In this document: positions 10,066 to 22,816 of the stretch, one piece after another | How positions within the stretch are numbered: the stretch's first letter is position 1 | How the letters are laid out: the number at the start of each line of letters is the position of its first letter | Source of the DNA: Pseudoruegeria sp. HB172150 | GTDB taxonomy: Bacteria > Pseudomonadota > Alphaproteobacteria > Rhodobacterales > Rhodobacteraceae | DNA length: 64,000 nt | NCBI RefSeq assembly: GCF_013184805.1 | Contig: NZ_JAATNG010000001.1 | Location: 1,798,001-1,862,000, forward strand | Reading direction: 5' to 3' | Notes under the pieces: generated by a model | What the model was told of the DNA's origin: nothing | Seen by the model: only the letters and a program-made list of their open reading frames with translations | Database searches by the model: none | Position numbers and translations under genes: made by a program

Positions 10066-10149
10066 GTTAGGGGCTTTCGTTTGATGGCGGAGGGCGGCAC
10101 CGTAGGGACATGATGATGTTGGGGCAAGTAGAATGCACCGCGCGGTCGC

Positions 10150-10578
10150 TCACCCGCCCAGCGACATCGGTTTCTGCCCATCCGGTGGCAGCCCGAACCA
10201 ACCGCGGACGATCCCCAGCCAGACGCCATAGGGTCTCCCGAACGCCAGCATCATGAGCGCCGCGCCGGCGCTGGCCCTCGCGGTCTCTGCCGCATCCGCA
10301 CCGCCGGCGGCAACGATCCCGGCGTAGATCGGCACCTGGAATACCAAAAGTGCCAGGCTGTCGAAGATCAGCGGCTGGCTTTCAGCGGCCCGCCGCGCCA
10401 TCATCCAGTCGCGCCAGACGCCGTAAGGCCGCGCCGTCAGAACCATGAGCGGCGCGCCGATTGTCCGCGCACGCAGGACCTCCGCCCAGTCCATCCCCGC
10501 GATCAATCGTTCATTCAGCACGCCTGTGATCGTGAAAAAGATCACCAGCGCCAGCGTATCGGCAATGAAGTTGCGCAT
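10150..10578 (-). CDS. alaE: L-alanine exporter AlaE
   Basis: A 142-residue membrane protein of the AlaE family, with four membrane segments. It begins MRNFIADTLALVIFFTITGVLNE and has the family's repeated R/F-PYG-W motif: ARPYGVWRDWMM near residue 50 and FGRPYGVWLGIVRGWFG near the end. AlaE exports L-alanine, acting as a safety valve against excess alanine, for example from peptides. It is divergent from alaS, 79 bp apart. Putting the alanine exporter next to alanyl-tRNA synthetase is suggestive of a shared promoter region, though this is inference. Confidence 0.85.
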   Translation of the reverse strand: MRNFIADTLALVIFFTITGVLNERLIAGMDWAEVLRARTIGAPLMVLTARPYGVWRDWMMARRAAESQPLIFDSLALLVFQVPIYAGIVAAGGADAAETARASAGAALMMLAFGRPYGVWLGIVRGWFGLPPDGQKPMSLGG

Positions 10579-10657
10579 GAGACTCCAAGGGCTGCTTTAC
10601 TGCAATACGGTTAGGAGATAGACCGGCCTCCACCTAATCCGGAACCGCCAGATCGCC

Positions 10658-13327
<2,670 letters not shown>

Positions 13328-13328
13328 G

Positions 13329-13613
13329 ATGGGCGCACTCTGGATCGCGCATGTGACGGTCACCGACGAGGAGACCTACGGCAAATACGCGAAGATCGCG
13401 ACCGAAGCGATCGCCGCCCATGGCGGTGTCTTCCTGGCGCGCGGCGGCAAGTACACTGTGCTGGAGGGCAAGGACCGGCCGCGCAACGTGGTGGCGCGGT
13501 TCCCGTCGATGGAGGCCGCGGTCGAGTGCTACAACTCACCCCGCTATCAGGAGGCGCTGGAATACGCCAAACAGGCGAGCGAGCGCGACCTGATGGTGGT
13601 GGAAGAAGCCTGA
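13329..13613 (+). CDS. DUF1330 domain protein
   Basis: A 94-residue cytosolic protein of the DUF1330 (dimeric alpha/beta barrel) family. It opens ALWIAHVTVTDEETYGKYAKIA, has the glycine-rich turn ARGGKYTVLEG, and then the conserved RFPSMEAAVECYNSPRYQEAL. The start ATG 13329 lies one base after the alaS stop, with GGAGG (13319-13323) upstream, which indicates translational coupling; an earlier in-frame start at 13272 would overlap alaS by 56 bp. The biochemical role of this family is not established. The next 230 bp hold no recognisable gene. Confidence 0.85.
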   Translation: MGALWIAHVTVTDEETYGKYAKIATEAIAAHGGVFLARGGKYTVLEGKDRPRNVVARFPSMEAAVECYNSPRYQEALEYAKQASERDLMVVEEA

Positions 13614-13845
13614 GGACCCTCGCCGAGCTGACTGTGACCGATGCGCAGGCGGGGCGGGTTGCATGGATCGGGCTGCGGCCACGGCGGATGGTGCGCCGAG
13701 ATGATCGAGCCAGATCCCTTGCGATAGGCGACACCGTCAGCCGTTACTGACCGGAATCCCTGATTCTTCTGGCCACAAATACCCTAGGGAGGTCTGGCGG
13801 GACGACGTCTCCCCAGCTACGTCGGGTCGCGAAGCGATCCGAGAT

Positions 13846-14196
13846 CTATTCCAGATCCGTCTGCACCCAGCGGTCGGAATGGTGGATATCCGTCGTTTCC
13901 AATCGCCCCGGTCCGAGATTGACGAATTTGTGCGGCACCCCCGCCGGGCCTAGCAGCACGTCTCCTGTACCGGCTTCGACCGTGTCGTCACCGATAGTAA
14001 ACAGCGCGCGACCCTCGCGGACGATGAACACCTCGTCATAGTCGTGGACATGCAGCTTCGGGCCGTGGCCGATGCGATCCGTGCTGAAGAACAGTACCGT
14101 CACTCCGGTGCCGAGTTGATGGCCCTGTATGTTGCCCTGCCAGACAATCGGATCCTTCGCCCAGTCCGCATGTCTTACCATTTTCGGTTCCGGCAT
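13846..14196 (-). CDS. Cupin domain protein
   Basis: A 116-residue single-domain cupin. Motif 1 is in GPKLHVHDYDEVFIVREGRA (His, His, Glu metal ligands). Motif 2 is in DVLLGPAGVPHKFVNLGPG (His ligand). Small cupins of this type are metal-dependent dioxygenases, isomerases or binding proteins, and the substrate is not evident. The start ATG at 14196 is preferred because GGAG lies six bases upstream; two earlier starts in frame would add a non-cupin tail. The secreted HEXXH gene upstream on the same strand ends 25 bp before it. Confidence 0.82.
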   Translation of the reverse strand: MPEPKMVRHADWAKDPIVWQGNIQGHQLGTGVTVLFFSTDRIGHGPKLHVHDYDEVFIVREGRALFTIGDDTVEAGTGDVLLGPAGVPHKFVNLGPGRLETTDIHHSDRWVQTDLE

Positions 14197-14221
14197 CGTT
14201 CTCTCCATCTCGCTCAAGCTG

Positions 14222-14887
14222 TCACGGCCGCTCCGTATCGAACAGGATGTTACCGGACATGACCAGACCGATATAGGCACAGCCGTCCTCGCGCTGGCTG
14301 AAATGCGTCCAGGTACGGGCGGCAAAGCCGTTAGGATTCATCATCAGCAATGCCCGGTTCAGCTCGTCATGGCCGACGCGGCGGTCGATGTCAGCGGCGG
14401 CTTCGAAATCGACAATCTGGTCGGCGGTCAGCGCGCCGACCTGCATCGCGTAAGCGACGTACTCCGCAGTGGCTGGACAATCGGCGAACGGGCAGGTGGC
14501 TTCGTCATAGGCGGCGTGGGCCATTTCATGGGTGACGATGCTGGCGAAGTAGTCGTCCGAGGAAAGGTTCTGAAACGGACTGTCCACACTGCGCAGGCCG
14601 ATGGCAGTGGCAGGCGGCAGGATCTCTATCCAGTCCTCGCCGCAGTGATAAAGGCCGACACAGCCGGTCAGCAGTTCGCCGACAATCTCGATGCGGACCG
14701 GACGAGTGATCGGGGCATTGCAGGCGGCGAGACGGTCGGCGGCAGACTCGGCGATTTCGCAGGTCTGCTCGATCAGGGTCCGGTCGTCTCCCGAGACAGT
14801 GATCGCGCCACGCGGGCAGGTCAGGTCTGCGGCCTGTACCGGCAGTGCGAGACTGCAAAGGGCAAATAAGAAACCTATCCGAACCAT
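14222..14887 (-). CDS. Secreted protein with HEXXH motif, putative zinc metallopeptidase
   Basis: A 221-residue protein with a signal peptide (MVRIGFLFALCSLALPVQA, cleaved near residue 19-20) and eight or so cysteines in the mature part, so probably periplasmic and disulfide-bonded. The segment IVTHEMAHAAYDEA carries HEXXH (His120, Glu121, His124). Glu142 in TAEYVAY, 18 residues later, could be the third ligand as in gluzincins. I do not recognise the family. ATG 14887 is chosen because it starts the signal peptide; an upstream in-frame codon at 14932 adds a non-signal leader. The cupin gene follows on the same strand. Confidence 0.65.
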   Translation of the reverse strand: MVRIGFLFALCSLALPVQAADLTCPRGAITVSGDDRTLIEQTCEIAESAADRLAACNAPITRPVRIEIVGELLTGCVGLYHCGEDWIEILPPATAIGLRSVDSPFQNLSSDDYFASIVTHEMAHAAYDEATCPFADCPATAEYVAYAMQVGALTADQIVDFEAAADIDRRVGHDELNRALLMMNPNGFAARTWTHFSQREDGCAYIGLVMSGNILFDTERP

Positions 14888-14940
14888 GTACACCACCCGG
14901 GACAGGTTAGCCCCGGGTGGCGGGCCGGGCAATCCGGCCC

Positions 14941-16761
<1,821 letters not shown>

Positions 16762-16849
16762 GGAAATCGTCTCGTTAGGGATTGCGCGGCTGGTACAGCG
16801 GGCCGGGGCGAAAGGCCAGCCCTTTGATGCTGCAGCCGCAGCGTCGCGA

Positions 16850-17179
16850 CTAGTGCGGCGTCGCGCTAGAGAAGAGCTGGATCACCACGATGCCGCCCAG
16901 GATCATCGAAATGCCGAGAATCGCGGGCAGGTCGAGCTTCTGCCCGAAGACGGCGAGGCCGATCAAAGCGATGAACACTATGCCAAGCCCGGACCAGAGC
17001 GCATAAGCGATGCCGACGGGTACGGTTTTCAGCACCTGGGACAGCAGGAAGAAGCTGACAGCGTAGCCGACAACGACGAGGATCGAGGGCAGGGGGCGCG
17101 TGAACTGCTGGCTGGCCTGCAGCGCGGATGTGCCGATCGTCTCTGCCATGACAGCGAGGACAAGATAGACGTAAACCAT
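16850..17179 (-). CDS. SMR-family multidrug efflux protein (EmrE-like)
   Basis: A 109-residue, four-helix small multidrug resistance transporter. The essential membrane-embedded glutamate is Glu13 in [11 protein letters not shown], equivalent to EmrE Glu14. Also characteristic are [25 protein letters not shown] and the last helix [14 protein letters not shown]. As an antiparallel dimer it would exchange protons for cationic lipophilic compounds or guanidinium. It follows the YitT-family gene by nine bases, so the two are likely one transcript. Confidence 0.9.
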   Translation of the reverse strand: MVYVYLVLAVMAETIGTSALQASQQFTRPLPSILVVVGYAVSFFLLSQVLKTVPVGIAYALWSGLGIVFIALIGLAVFGQKLDLPAILGISMILGGIVVIQLFSSATPH

Positions 17180-17188
17180 TGAGAACCC

Positions 17189-17803
17189 TCAGGTGGCGAT
17201 GTAGCGGTCGCGGCGATGGTTGAGAGCGATGACCATGTTCAGAACCACCGCGCCCGCGAGAGACCACAGAACAACACCCAAGGGGAAGAGCAGAAAGCCC
17301 ACCGCGAAGATCACCGCGTCGGCGATAAGCTGGACATAGCCGGCACGAAAACCGGTCGTATCCTGGATGAGCAGCGCCACGACGCCCAGCCCGCCGAGAG
17401 AGCCGTTATGGCGGAACATGGCGAGCAGGCCGCAGCCGACGATGGCGCCGAACATCAGCGCGGCGAGGCCGATGTGGATCTCGCCCACCGTCCAGCCGAG
17501 CGGCAGAAGTTCCGAGACGAGCGACAACGCGGTGACGGAAATCAGCGACTTGATGGTGAAGGCGAGACCAAGGCGCAGGTAGGCAATGATGTAGAACGGG
17601 ATGTTGATCACGAAAAACACCGGGCCAAAACCCCAGCCGGTGACGTAGGACAGGATCACTGCGATCCCCGCGGTCTGCCCGGTGATCAGCCCGGCGCTGG
17701 TCAGGATCTGGAGGCCTATGGCGCACATGAACACGCCGAATCCGAGTCCCTGAACGTCGTCCAGGACGGTGTGCTTGACGGTATCTGGTGTTTCCGTGTT
17801 CAT
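17189..17803 (-). CDS. YitT-family integral membrane protein
   Basis: A 204-residue protein with six predicted membrane segments. It has the YitT/DUF161 features GQTAGIAVILSYVTG and NGSLGGLGVVALLIQDTTGFRAG, the latter being the family's G-rich re-entrant segment. The function of the family is not settled; it is generally annotated as a membrane protein of unknown substrate. It lies upstream of, and probably co-transcribed with, the SMR transporter. Confidence 0.8.
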   Translation of the reverse strand: MNTETPDTVKHTVLDDVQGLGFGVFMCAIGLQILTSAGLITGQTAGIAVILSYVTGWGFGPVFFVINIPFYIIAYLRLGLAFTIKSLISVTALSLVSELLPLGWTVGEIHIGLAALMFGAIVGCGLLAMFRHNGSLGGLGVVALLIQDTTGFRAGYVQLIADAVIFAVGFLLFPLGVVLWSLAGAVVLNMVIALNHRRDRYIAT

Positions 17804-17871
17804 GGCGCGGGATTAGGGCAGGGGTCCTGACCGGTCAATGGGGATCGGGCCGCTCGAAACAAGATTTCCCG

Positions 17872-18792
17872 TCAGGCTTCTTCCGTCGCGGCCAGAAGCA
17901 GCCAGTCGCGCAGTTCGCCGATCTCGGGCCGGGCGGTGGCGTTCTTTGCGGTAACGATATGGTAGCGCATGTCGGAGGCGACGCTTCCGGTGAAGCACCT
18001 GACCAGCTCTCCCCGGCGGAGTTCACCGTCTACAAGCGAGGTGCGGACCAGCGCGAAACCGGCGCCGCGCCTTGCCGCTTCCAGCATGGCCTCGAAGGTC
18101 GGGTATTCGGGCCCGAATTCCAGCGAGTCGAAGCCAGGTGCGCCGGGCGGTTTCAGGGCGATCGCCTGAGCGTACCATCGGGCCCAGTCCAGTACTGTGT
18201 GGCGCGCACCGGCATAGCTTAACAGCGGTGCCGCCTTGAGCGCCTTGGTGGGCGGGAGCGTCGCGTAGAGATCGGGCGAGCAGATGGCGAATTCTTCCTC
18301 CAGCCCCAAAGGGATTGCGTCGTGCTCCGGCCCGCCCGGGCCTGGCCAGATCGCGATATCCGCCTCGCCGGCCGACAGGTTGGCGCGGTGGTATTCCACC
18401 TTTACGCAGACCCGGGCGTTCGGGTGTTCGGCATAGAATCGCTCCAGCCGCGGGGCCAGCCATTGAGCGCTGAGTTCTGGAGAGCAGGAGAGGAACACGT
18501 CCGATCCAGGGCGGGCGGGCATTGCCGCCTCTATCCCTTCGCGGATCAGCCGCAGACCGTCGTGCACGGCAGGCAGAAGCCGCTGGCCCTCAGGCGTGAG
18601 CGCGACAGACGGACGGGATCGGACGAAGAGCTTGCAGCCAAGCTGTTCCTCAAGCTGCGCGACCTGGTGGCTGACCGCCGTCTGGGTAAGGCCGAGCCGA
18701 TCCGCCACGCGGGTGAAGTGCTGTAGGTCCGCGACGGCGAGAAAGGCGCGAAGACATTGCAGCGGTGGGAGGGACGGATAATCAGTGATCAT
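17872..18792 (-). CDS. LysR-family transcriptional regulator (GcvA-like)
   Basis: A 306-residue LysR regulator. The N-terminal winged helix-turn-helix reads PLQCLRAFLAVADLQHFTRVADRLGLTQTAVSHQVAQLEEQLG (residues about 10-52), with KLFVRSRPSVALTPEGQRLLP as the wing. The C-terminal periplasmic-binding-like effector domain follows. TAVSHQVxxLE and the overall layout resemble the GcvA subgroup. No neighbour is an obvious target: the YitT/SMR pair lies downstream on the same strand, and the nearest divergent gene is only a candidate microprotein. Confidence 0.9.
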   Translation of the reverse strand: MITDYPSLPPLQCLRAFLAVADLQHFTRVADRLGLTQTAVSHQVAQLEEQLGCKLFVRSRPSVALTPEGQRLLPAVHDGLRLIREGIEAAMPARPGSDVFLSCSPELSAQWLAPRLERFYAEHPNARVCVKVEYHRANLSAGEADIAIWPGPGGPEHDAIPLGLEEEFAICSPDLYATLPPTKALKAAPLLSYAGARHTVLDWARWYAQAIALKPPGAPGFDSLEFGPEYPTFEAMLEAARRGAGFALVRTSLVDGELRRGELVRCFTGSVASDMRYHIVTAKNATARPEIGELRDWLLLAATEEA

Positions 18793-18887
18793 GACGATTT
18801 CTCATGCTGATCATGCAGAGGCTTCGTTTCCCTTCGGGCAACGCCCTCACTAGATCGGTTCTTAACCCATCGGGCATGAGGACCGGC

Positions 18888-19016
18888 ATGAGAAAATTCT
18901 ATCGACGCTTGTTCCCAAGGCGGCATCGGCGGGCGCCGGCCGACCCACACCTGCGGCGAGATGTGGGGCTGGCCGACAGCCCGGCCGCGTGGGGCAGTTG
19001 GTGGCGGTACCTTTGA
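18888..19016 (+). CDS. Candidate 42-residue arginine-rich microprotein
   Basis: A short frame opening MRKFYRRLFPRRHRRAPAD and then PHLRRDVGLADSPAAW. The segment HLRRDVGL resembles the LRRD-I/V-GL signature that ends DUF1127-type and related Rhodobacterales small proteins. GAGG at 18878-18881 sits six bases before ATG 18888, a good ribosome site. It lies alone between the LysR gene and the convergent icd gene. Being short and arginine-rich in a high-GC genome, it could be chance; conservation in relatives would decide. Confidence 0.4.
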   Translation: MRKFYRRLFPRRHRRAPADPHLRRDVGLADSPAAWGSWWRYL

Positions 19017-19095
19017 TCTGCCCCGCGTTCCGCGTGCCGAGTTCTAAGCGGCTGGACGGGGCACTGTCCGGCGAGCGCTTGTTAGGCGCTGCCGG

Positions 19096-20310
19096 CTAAC
19101 CCGCCAGCGCCTTGTTCAGGTTCTCGTCGATCTTCTCGAGGAAGCCCATCGTGGTCAGCCAGCCCTGGTCCGGGCCGACGAGCAACGCGAGATCCTTGGT
19201 CATGAAGCCGTCCTCGACGGTCTTGACCACGACGTTTTCCAAAGTGGTCGCGAAGGACATCAGCGCGATGTTCTCGTCGAGCTTGGCGCGGTGTTTCAGC
19301 CCACCGGTCCAGGCGTAGATCGAGGCGATGGAGTTGGTGGAGGTCTGTTTGCCCTCCTGGTGCTGGCGGTAGTGGCGGGTGACGGTGCCGTGCGCCGCCT
19401 CGGCCTCGACGATCTTGCCGTCAGGGGTCATCAGCTGCGAGGCCATCAGGCCGAGGGAGCCGTAGCCCTGCGCCACCGTGTCGGATTGCACGTCGCCGTC
19501 GTAGTTCTTGCAGGCCCAGACGTAGCCGCCGTTCCATTTCAGGGCGCAGGCGACCATGTCGTCGATCAGGCGGTGTTCGTACCAGATCTTGGCTTCCTTG
19601 AACCTGTCGGCGAATTCCTCGTCAAAGACCTTTTGGAACAGGTCCTTGAAGCGGCCGTCGTATGCCTTGAGGATGGTGTTCTTGGTCGACAGATAAACCG
19701 GCCATTTCAGGTTGAGCCCGTAGTTGAAGGAGGCGCGGGCGAAATCGATGATCGACTGGTCGAGGTTGTACATCGACATGAAGACGCCGGCGGAGGGGGC
19801 GTCGAACACTTCGCGCTCGATCTCTGTGCCGTCTTCGCCGACGAATTTCATCGTCAGCTTGCCGGCGCCGGGGAAATGGAAGTCGGTGGCCTTGTACTGG
19901 TCGCCAAAGGCGTGGCGGCCGACGACGATGGGCCTGGTCCAACCGGGGACGAGGCGGGGGACGTTCTTGCAGATGATCGGCTGGCGGAAAACGACACCAC
20001 CGAGGATGTTGCGGATCGTGCCGTTGGGGCTGCGCCACATCTTCTTGAGCCCAAATTCCTCTACCCGCGCCTCGTCAGGGGTGATGGTGGCGCATTTTAC
20101 GCCGACGCCGACCTCCTTGATTTTCTCGGCGGCGTCTATGGTGATCTGGTCCTCGGTTCGGTCGCGCTCCTGAATCGACAGGTCGTAATAGAGCAGATCG
20201 ACATCGAGATAGGGCAGGATCAGCTTCTGCTTGATGAAGTCCCAGATGATGCGGGTCATCTCGTCCCCGTCGATCTCTACGACGGGGTTGTCCACCTTGA
20301 TCTTGGTCAT
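19096..20310 (-). CDS. icd: NADP-dependent isocitrate dehydrogenase
   Basis: A 404-residue isocitrate dehydrogenase of the eukaryote-like (type II) NADP-dependent subfamily common in alphaproteobacteria. Recognisable are [13 protein letters not shown] at the N terminus, the substrate loop [12 protein letters not shown], the catalytic region [27 protein letters not shown], and the C-terminal [15 protein letters not shown], which contacts the cofactor. It oxidatively decarboxylates isocitrate to 2-oxoglutarate in the TCA cycle. It is monocistronic, with about 230 bp separating its start from the divergent DUF2235 gene. Confidence 0.97.
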   Translation of the reverse strand: MTKIKVDNPVVEIDGDEMTRIIWDFIKQKLILPYLDVDLLYYDLSIQERDRTEDQITIDAAEKIKEVGVGVKCATITPDEARVEEFGLKKMWRSPNGTIRNILGGVVFRQPIICKNVPRLVPGWTRPIVVGRHAFGDQYKATDFHFPGAGKLTMKFVGEDGTEIEREVFDAPSAGVFMSMYNLDQSIIDFARASFNYGLNLKWPVYLSTKNTILKAYDGRFKDLFQKVFDEEFADRFKEAKIWYEHRLIDDMVACALKWNGGYVWACKNYDGDVQSDTVAQGYGSLGLMASQLMTPDGKIVEAEAAHGTVTRHYRQHQEGKQTSTNSIASIYAWTGGLKHRAKLDENIALMSFATTLENVVVKTVEDGFMTKDLALLVGPDQGWLTTMGFLEKIDENLNKALAG

Positions 20311-20539
20311 GGGTGTCTCCGATGGCTGGATTCGGGCATTGCGGGCGTCTTAGCGAAATTCAGAGCCACGGGGAAGACGGTATGCATTGGTATACGAAAG
20401 GTTACCGCCGGTCACGAATCACCTGATGGTTAAGCGGTGAGCGAAATGCTATAGTTCCGGTTGAATTTATGGCGCCACTGTAACGCTGCACCTGCATTGC
20501 AAACGCGCCGAAAGATATTGGAATCAGGGAGGTTTTGCG

Positions 20540-21682
20540 ATGAAGCGGATCGCAATCTTTTGCGACGGCACGTGGAACAGGCCGGATGCGCGGTATCCAA
20601 CCAATGTCTATCACCTTCACAAGTCGGCGCAGCAGACGGGAACAGATGGCGTCGCCCAGATCCTGAAGTACATCCCAGGTGTCGGTACCGGCTTTGGCAA
20701 GACGGGCGTCCGGAAGTGGTGGGATAAGGTCTGGGGCGGCGCGACCGGGGCCGGGGTGACACGCAACATCCTGGCGGCCTACCGGTTCCTGGCGGAGCAG
20801 TACGAGCCCGGCGACGAGATCTACATCTTCGGATTCTCGCGCGGCGCTTTCACGGCTCGGTCACTTGCCGGGATGATCCGCGCCTCGGGCCTGCCGCCGC
20901 ATGAACAGGCGCACCGGGTGGAAGAAGCGCTGAAGCGCTACCGCGACACGGCAGAGGAAACCCGGCCGGGGACCGATGAAAGCCACGAGTTCAGACTGGA
21001 ATTTTCTCCGCTGGTGGCCACCAGCCCGAAGGAGGTCGATTGGCGCGTGGCGCGCGGCGAACCAGAGCCGCACCTGCTTTCCATCACCTATCTCGGGGTA
21101 TGGGATACTGTGGGCGCACTGGGAATACCCGGCCATTACAAGGTGTTGTCGCAGGTCTTTAACGGAAGTCACGGATTTCACGACACCGAACTGTCGAGCA
21201 GCGTGAAGGCGGCGCGACATGCAGTGGCTATCGACGAAAGACGCAAGACCTTTCCGCCGACACTGTGGAACAACCTCGCGGAGCTGAACGCCGGGCGTAG
21301 CGGGCCATATCAGCCTTATCAGCAGCTCTGGTTCTCAGGCGATCACGGGTCGGTCGGCGGCGGCGGCGATATCGTGGGATTGTCGAACATCGCGCTGCGC
21401 TGGATCGCCGAGGGCGCAGCTGAACAGGGTCTGGTGTTCGACGTCGCGCAGATGGAAGAGTTCCTCGGCTCAGAAGACTTCCACGTTCCGCTTCACAACC
21501 AGACGGCGGAACCGGGGCTTCTGACCAAGCTGCTGCGCCGGAACGTTCAGGACCGGGTGGAAAAGCTGGGCCCGGCAGCATTCGGCGACGTGTCCGACCC
21601 GGCGCGGCGGCGCTGGCGAGAGATCGGGGAATACCGTCCGAAACCGCTGCTGCCGTTCCAGGTGGATCTCGACGCGCCGTGA
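20540..21682 (+). CDS. DUF2235 (Tle1-like phospholipase) domain hydrolase
   Basis: A 380-residue protein of the DUF2235 alpha/beta-hydrolase family. It starts MKRIAIFCDGTWNRPD (the family's FCDGTxN motif). The nucleophile elbow is IYIFGFSRGAFTARSLAGMI with Ser near residue 100. LGVWDTVGALGIP and WFSGDHGSVGGG contain the later catalytic-site residues. Relatives include type VI secretion phospholipase effectors (Tle1) and stand-alone cytosolic enzymes. No type VI secretion genes are visible here, so the stand-alone form is more likely. GGGAGG precedes the ATG. A Pmp3-family gene follows after 58 bp. Confidence 0.85.
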   Translation: MKRIAIFCDGTWNRPDARYPTNVYHLHKSAQQTGTDGVAQILKYIPGVGTGFGKTGVRKWWDKVWGGATGAGVTRNILAAYRFLAEQYEPGDEIYIFGFSRGAFTARSLAGMIRASGLPPHEQAHRVEEALKRYRDTAEETRPGTDESHEFRLEFSPLVATSPKEVDWRVARGEPEPHLLSITYLGVWDTVGALGIPGHYKVLSQVFNGSHGFHDTELSSSVKAARHAVAIDERRKTFPPTLWNNLAELNAGRSGPYQPYQQLWFSGDHGSVGGGGDIVGLSNIALRWIAEGAAEQGLVFDVAQMEEFLGSEDFHVPLHNQTAEPGLLTKLLRRNVQDRVEKLGPAAFGDVSDPARRRWREIGEYRPKPLLPFQVDLDAP

Positions 21683-21740
21683 CGGAGCCCGGGAACCCGG
21701 CGGGCGGATCGGCGTTGGGTCTGCAAAAGGAGACCCAGAC

Positions 21741-21920
21741 ATGATGGATTTTATACGTATCGTGATCGCCATCCTGCTGCCGCCGCTTGGCGTGTTCCTT
21801 CAGGTCGGATTTGGCAAGCATTTCTGGCTGAACATACTGCTGACAATCCTGGGTTATATCCCCGGCATCGTACATGCGGTGTGGATCATCGCGAAAACGC
21901 CGGATCACCGGCCTGCCTGA
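21741..21920 (+). CDS. YqaE/Pmp3-family small membrane protein
   Basis: A 59-residue proteolipid with two membrane helices. It has the family signature IAILLPPLGVFLQVGFGKHFWLN (split in use as helix one plus loop) and then ILLTILGYIPGIVHAVWII. Pmp3/YqaE proteins affect membrane potential and salt stress in yeast and plants; in bacteria the role is unclear. AAGGAG (21727-21732) lies eight bases before ATG 21741. It is probably co-transcribed with the DUF2235 gene. Confidence 0.88.
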   Translation: MMDFIRIVIAILLPPLGVFLQVGFGKHFWLNILLTILGYIPGIVHAVWIIAKTPDHRPA

Positions 21921-21934
21921 TCCACTGACGACGA

Positions 21935-21970
21935 GAAAAAAGGGGCGTTCCACATTCCGCGGGCGCCCCT
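21935..21970 (-). terminator. Rho-independent terminator of the alpha/beta-hydrolase gene
   Basis: AGGGGCG (21941-21947) pairs with CGCCCCT (21964-21970). Read on the minus strand, the hairpin is followed by a run of six T, the canonical form, 24 bp beyond the stop of the minus-strand gene. The stem may also slow transcripts from the plus-strand Pmp3 gene. Confidence 0.8.
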
Positions 21971-21993
21971 CTGTTCCGGGTACTGTCTTTGGA

Positions 21994-22647
21994 CTAACGC
22001 GTCGTCTCTGTCAGCCGGCGGCGGACATATTCGTCGACCTGGCCGATCATCTGTTCCATGTGCGGATCTTCAAAGAAGTGCCCGGCACCTTCGACCTCCT
22101 GATGAGTGATCGTAATCCCCTTTTGCTCGTGAAGCTTGTCGACCAGCGCGTGGGTGTCGCGCGGCGGCGCTACGCGGTCAGCAGTGCCGTTGATGATCAG
22201 GCCCGAAGAGGGGCAGGGCGCCAGGAACGAGAAGTCGTACATGTTCGCCGGCGGAGACACGCTGATGAAGCCGGTGATCTCTGGCCGCCGCATCAGAAGT
22301 TGCATGCCGATCCAGGCGCCAAAGGAAAAGCCGGCAACCCAACAATGTTTGGCATTCTGGTTCATCGACTGCAGATAATCGAGCGCCGAGGCGGCGTCGC
22401 TAAGCTCGCCGATACCCTGATCGTATTCGCCCTGGCTGCGCCCGACACCGCGGAAGTTGAACCGTAGAACGGTGAACCCCATGTTGTAGAAAGCGTAGTG
22501 CAGGTTGTAGACCACGCGATTGTTCATCGTCCCGCCGAATTGCGGGTGCGGATGAAGGATGATCGCAATCGGGGAGTCCTTGGTCTTCTGCGGGTGATAC
22601 CGCCCTTCCAGCCGGCCCTCGGGGCCGGGAAAAATCACTTCGGGCAT
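21994..22647 (-). CDS. Alpha/beta hydrolase (dienelactone-hydrolase-like)
   Basis: A 217-residue alpha/beta hydrolase. It opens MPEVIFPGPEGRLEGRYHP and has HPHPQFGGTMNNRVV (oxyanion region), RFNFRGVGRSQG, and the nucleophile elbow AGFSFGAWIGMQ with Ser108. A late GTADRVAP supplies the Asp, and GAGHFFEDPH the catalytic His. This subgroup is conserved in alphaproteobacteria as an uncharacterised hydrolase. It is followed by a strong terminator; its start faces the iscR promoter region about 40 bp away. Confidence 0.85.
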   Translation of the reverse strand: MPEVIFPGPEGRLEGRYHPQKTKDSPIAIILHPHPQFGGTMNNRVVYNLHYAFYNMGFTVLRFNFRGVGRSQGEYDQGIGELSDAASALDYLQSMNQNAKHCWVAGFSFGAWIGMQLLMRRPEITGFISVSPPANMYDFSFLAPCPSSGLIINGTADRVAPPRDTHALVDKLHEQKGITITHQEVEGAGHFFEDPHMEQMIGQVDEYVRRRLTETTR

Positions 22648-22687
22648 GGGCCCTCCTCAACACGTTACTTCCGTGCCGCCGGAATTC

Positions 22688-22724
22688 TTGACGGAATCGC
22701 TCGACCACTTTAGAACTATTCTAA
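22688..22724 (+). promoter_or_regulatory. iscR promoter with overlapping IscR-type operator
   Basis: TTGACG (22688-22693) and TAGAAC (22711-22716), 17 bp apart, form a plausible promoter. The 15-bp inverted repeat TTAGAA-CTA-TTCTAA (22710-22724), perfect in both arms, covers the -10 element. This is where a repressor would act. Its form fits the iron-responsive Rhodobacterales box attributed to IscR; that identification is from memory of the family and is inferred here. Confidence 0.62.
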
Positions 22725-22816
22725 GTTCCGCAACGGGTAGCCGAGGGCGGCTGAAGGTCGTATTGCAGTTAATGACCGCGAGACATGAGGTCAATGAGTA
22801 AGGCGGGGACCGTCAC

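Noticed and set aside
13614-13845. Possible small genes between the DUF1330 and cupin genes
   Set aside because: No frame with ribosome site or family feature; nothing supported in this 232-bp gap.
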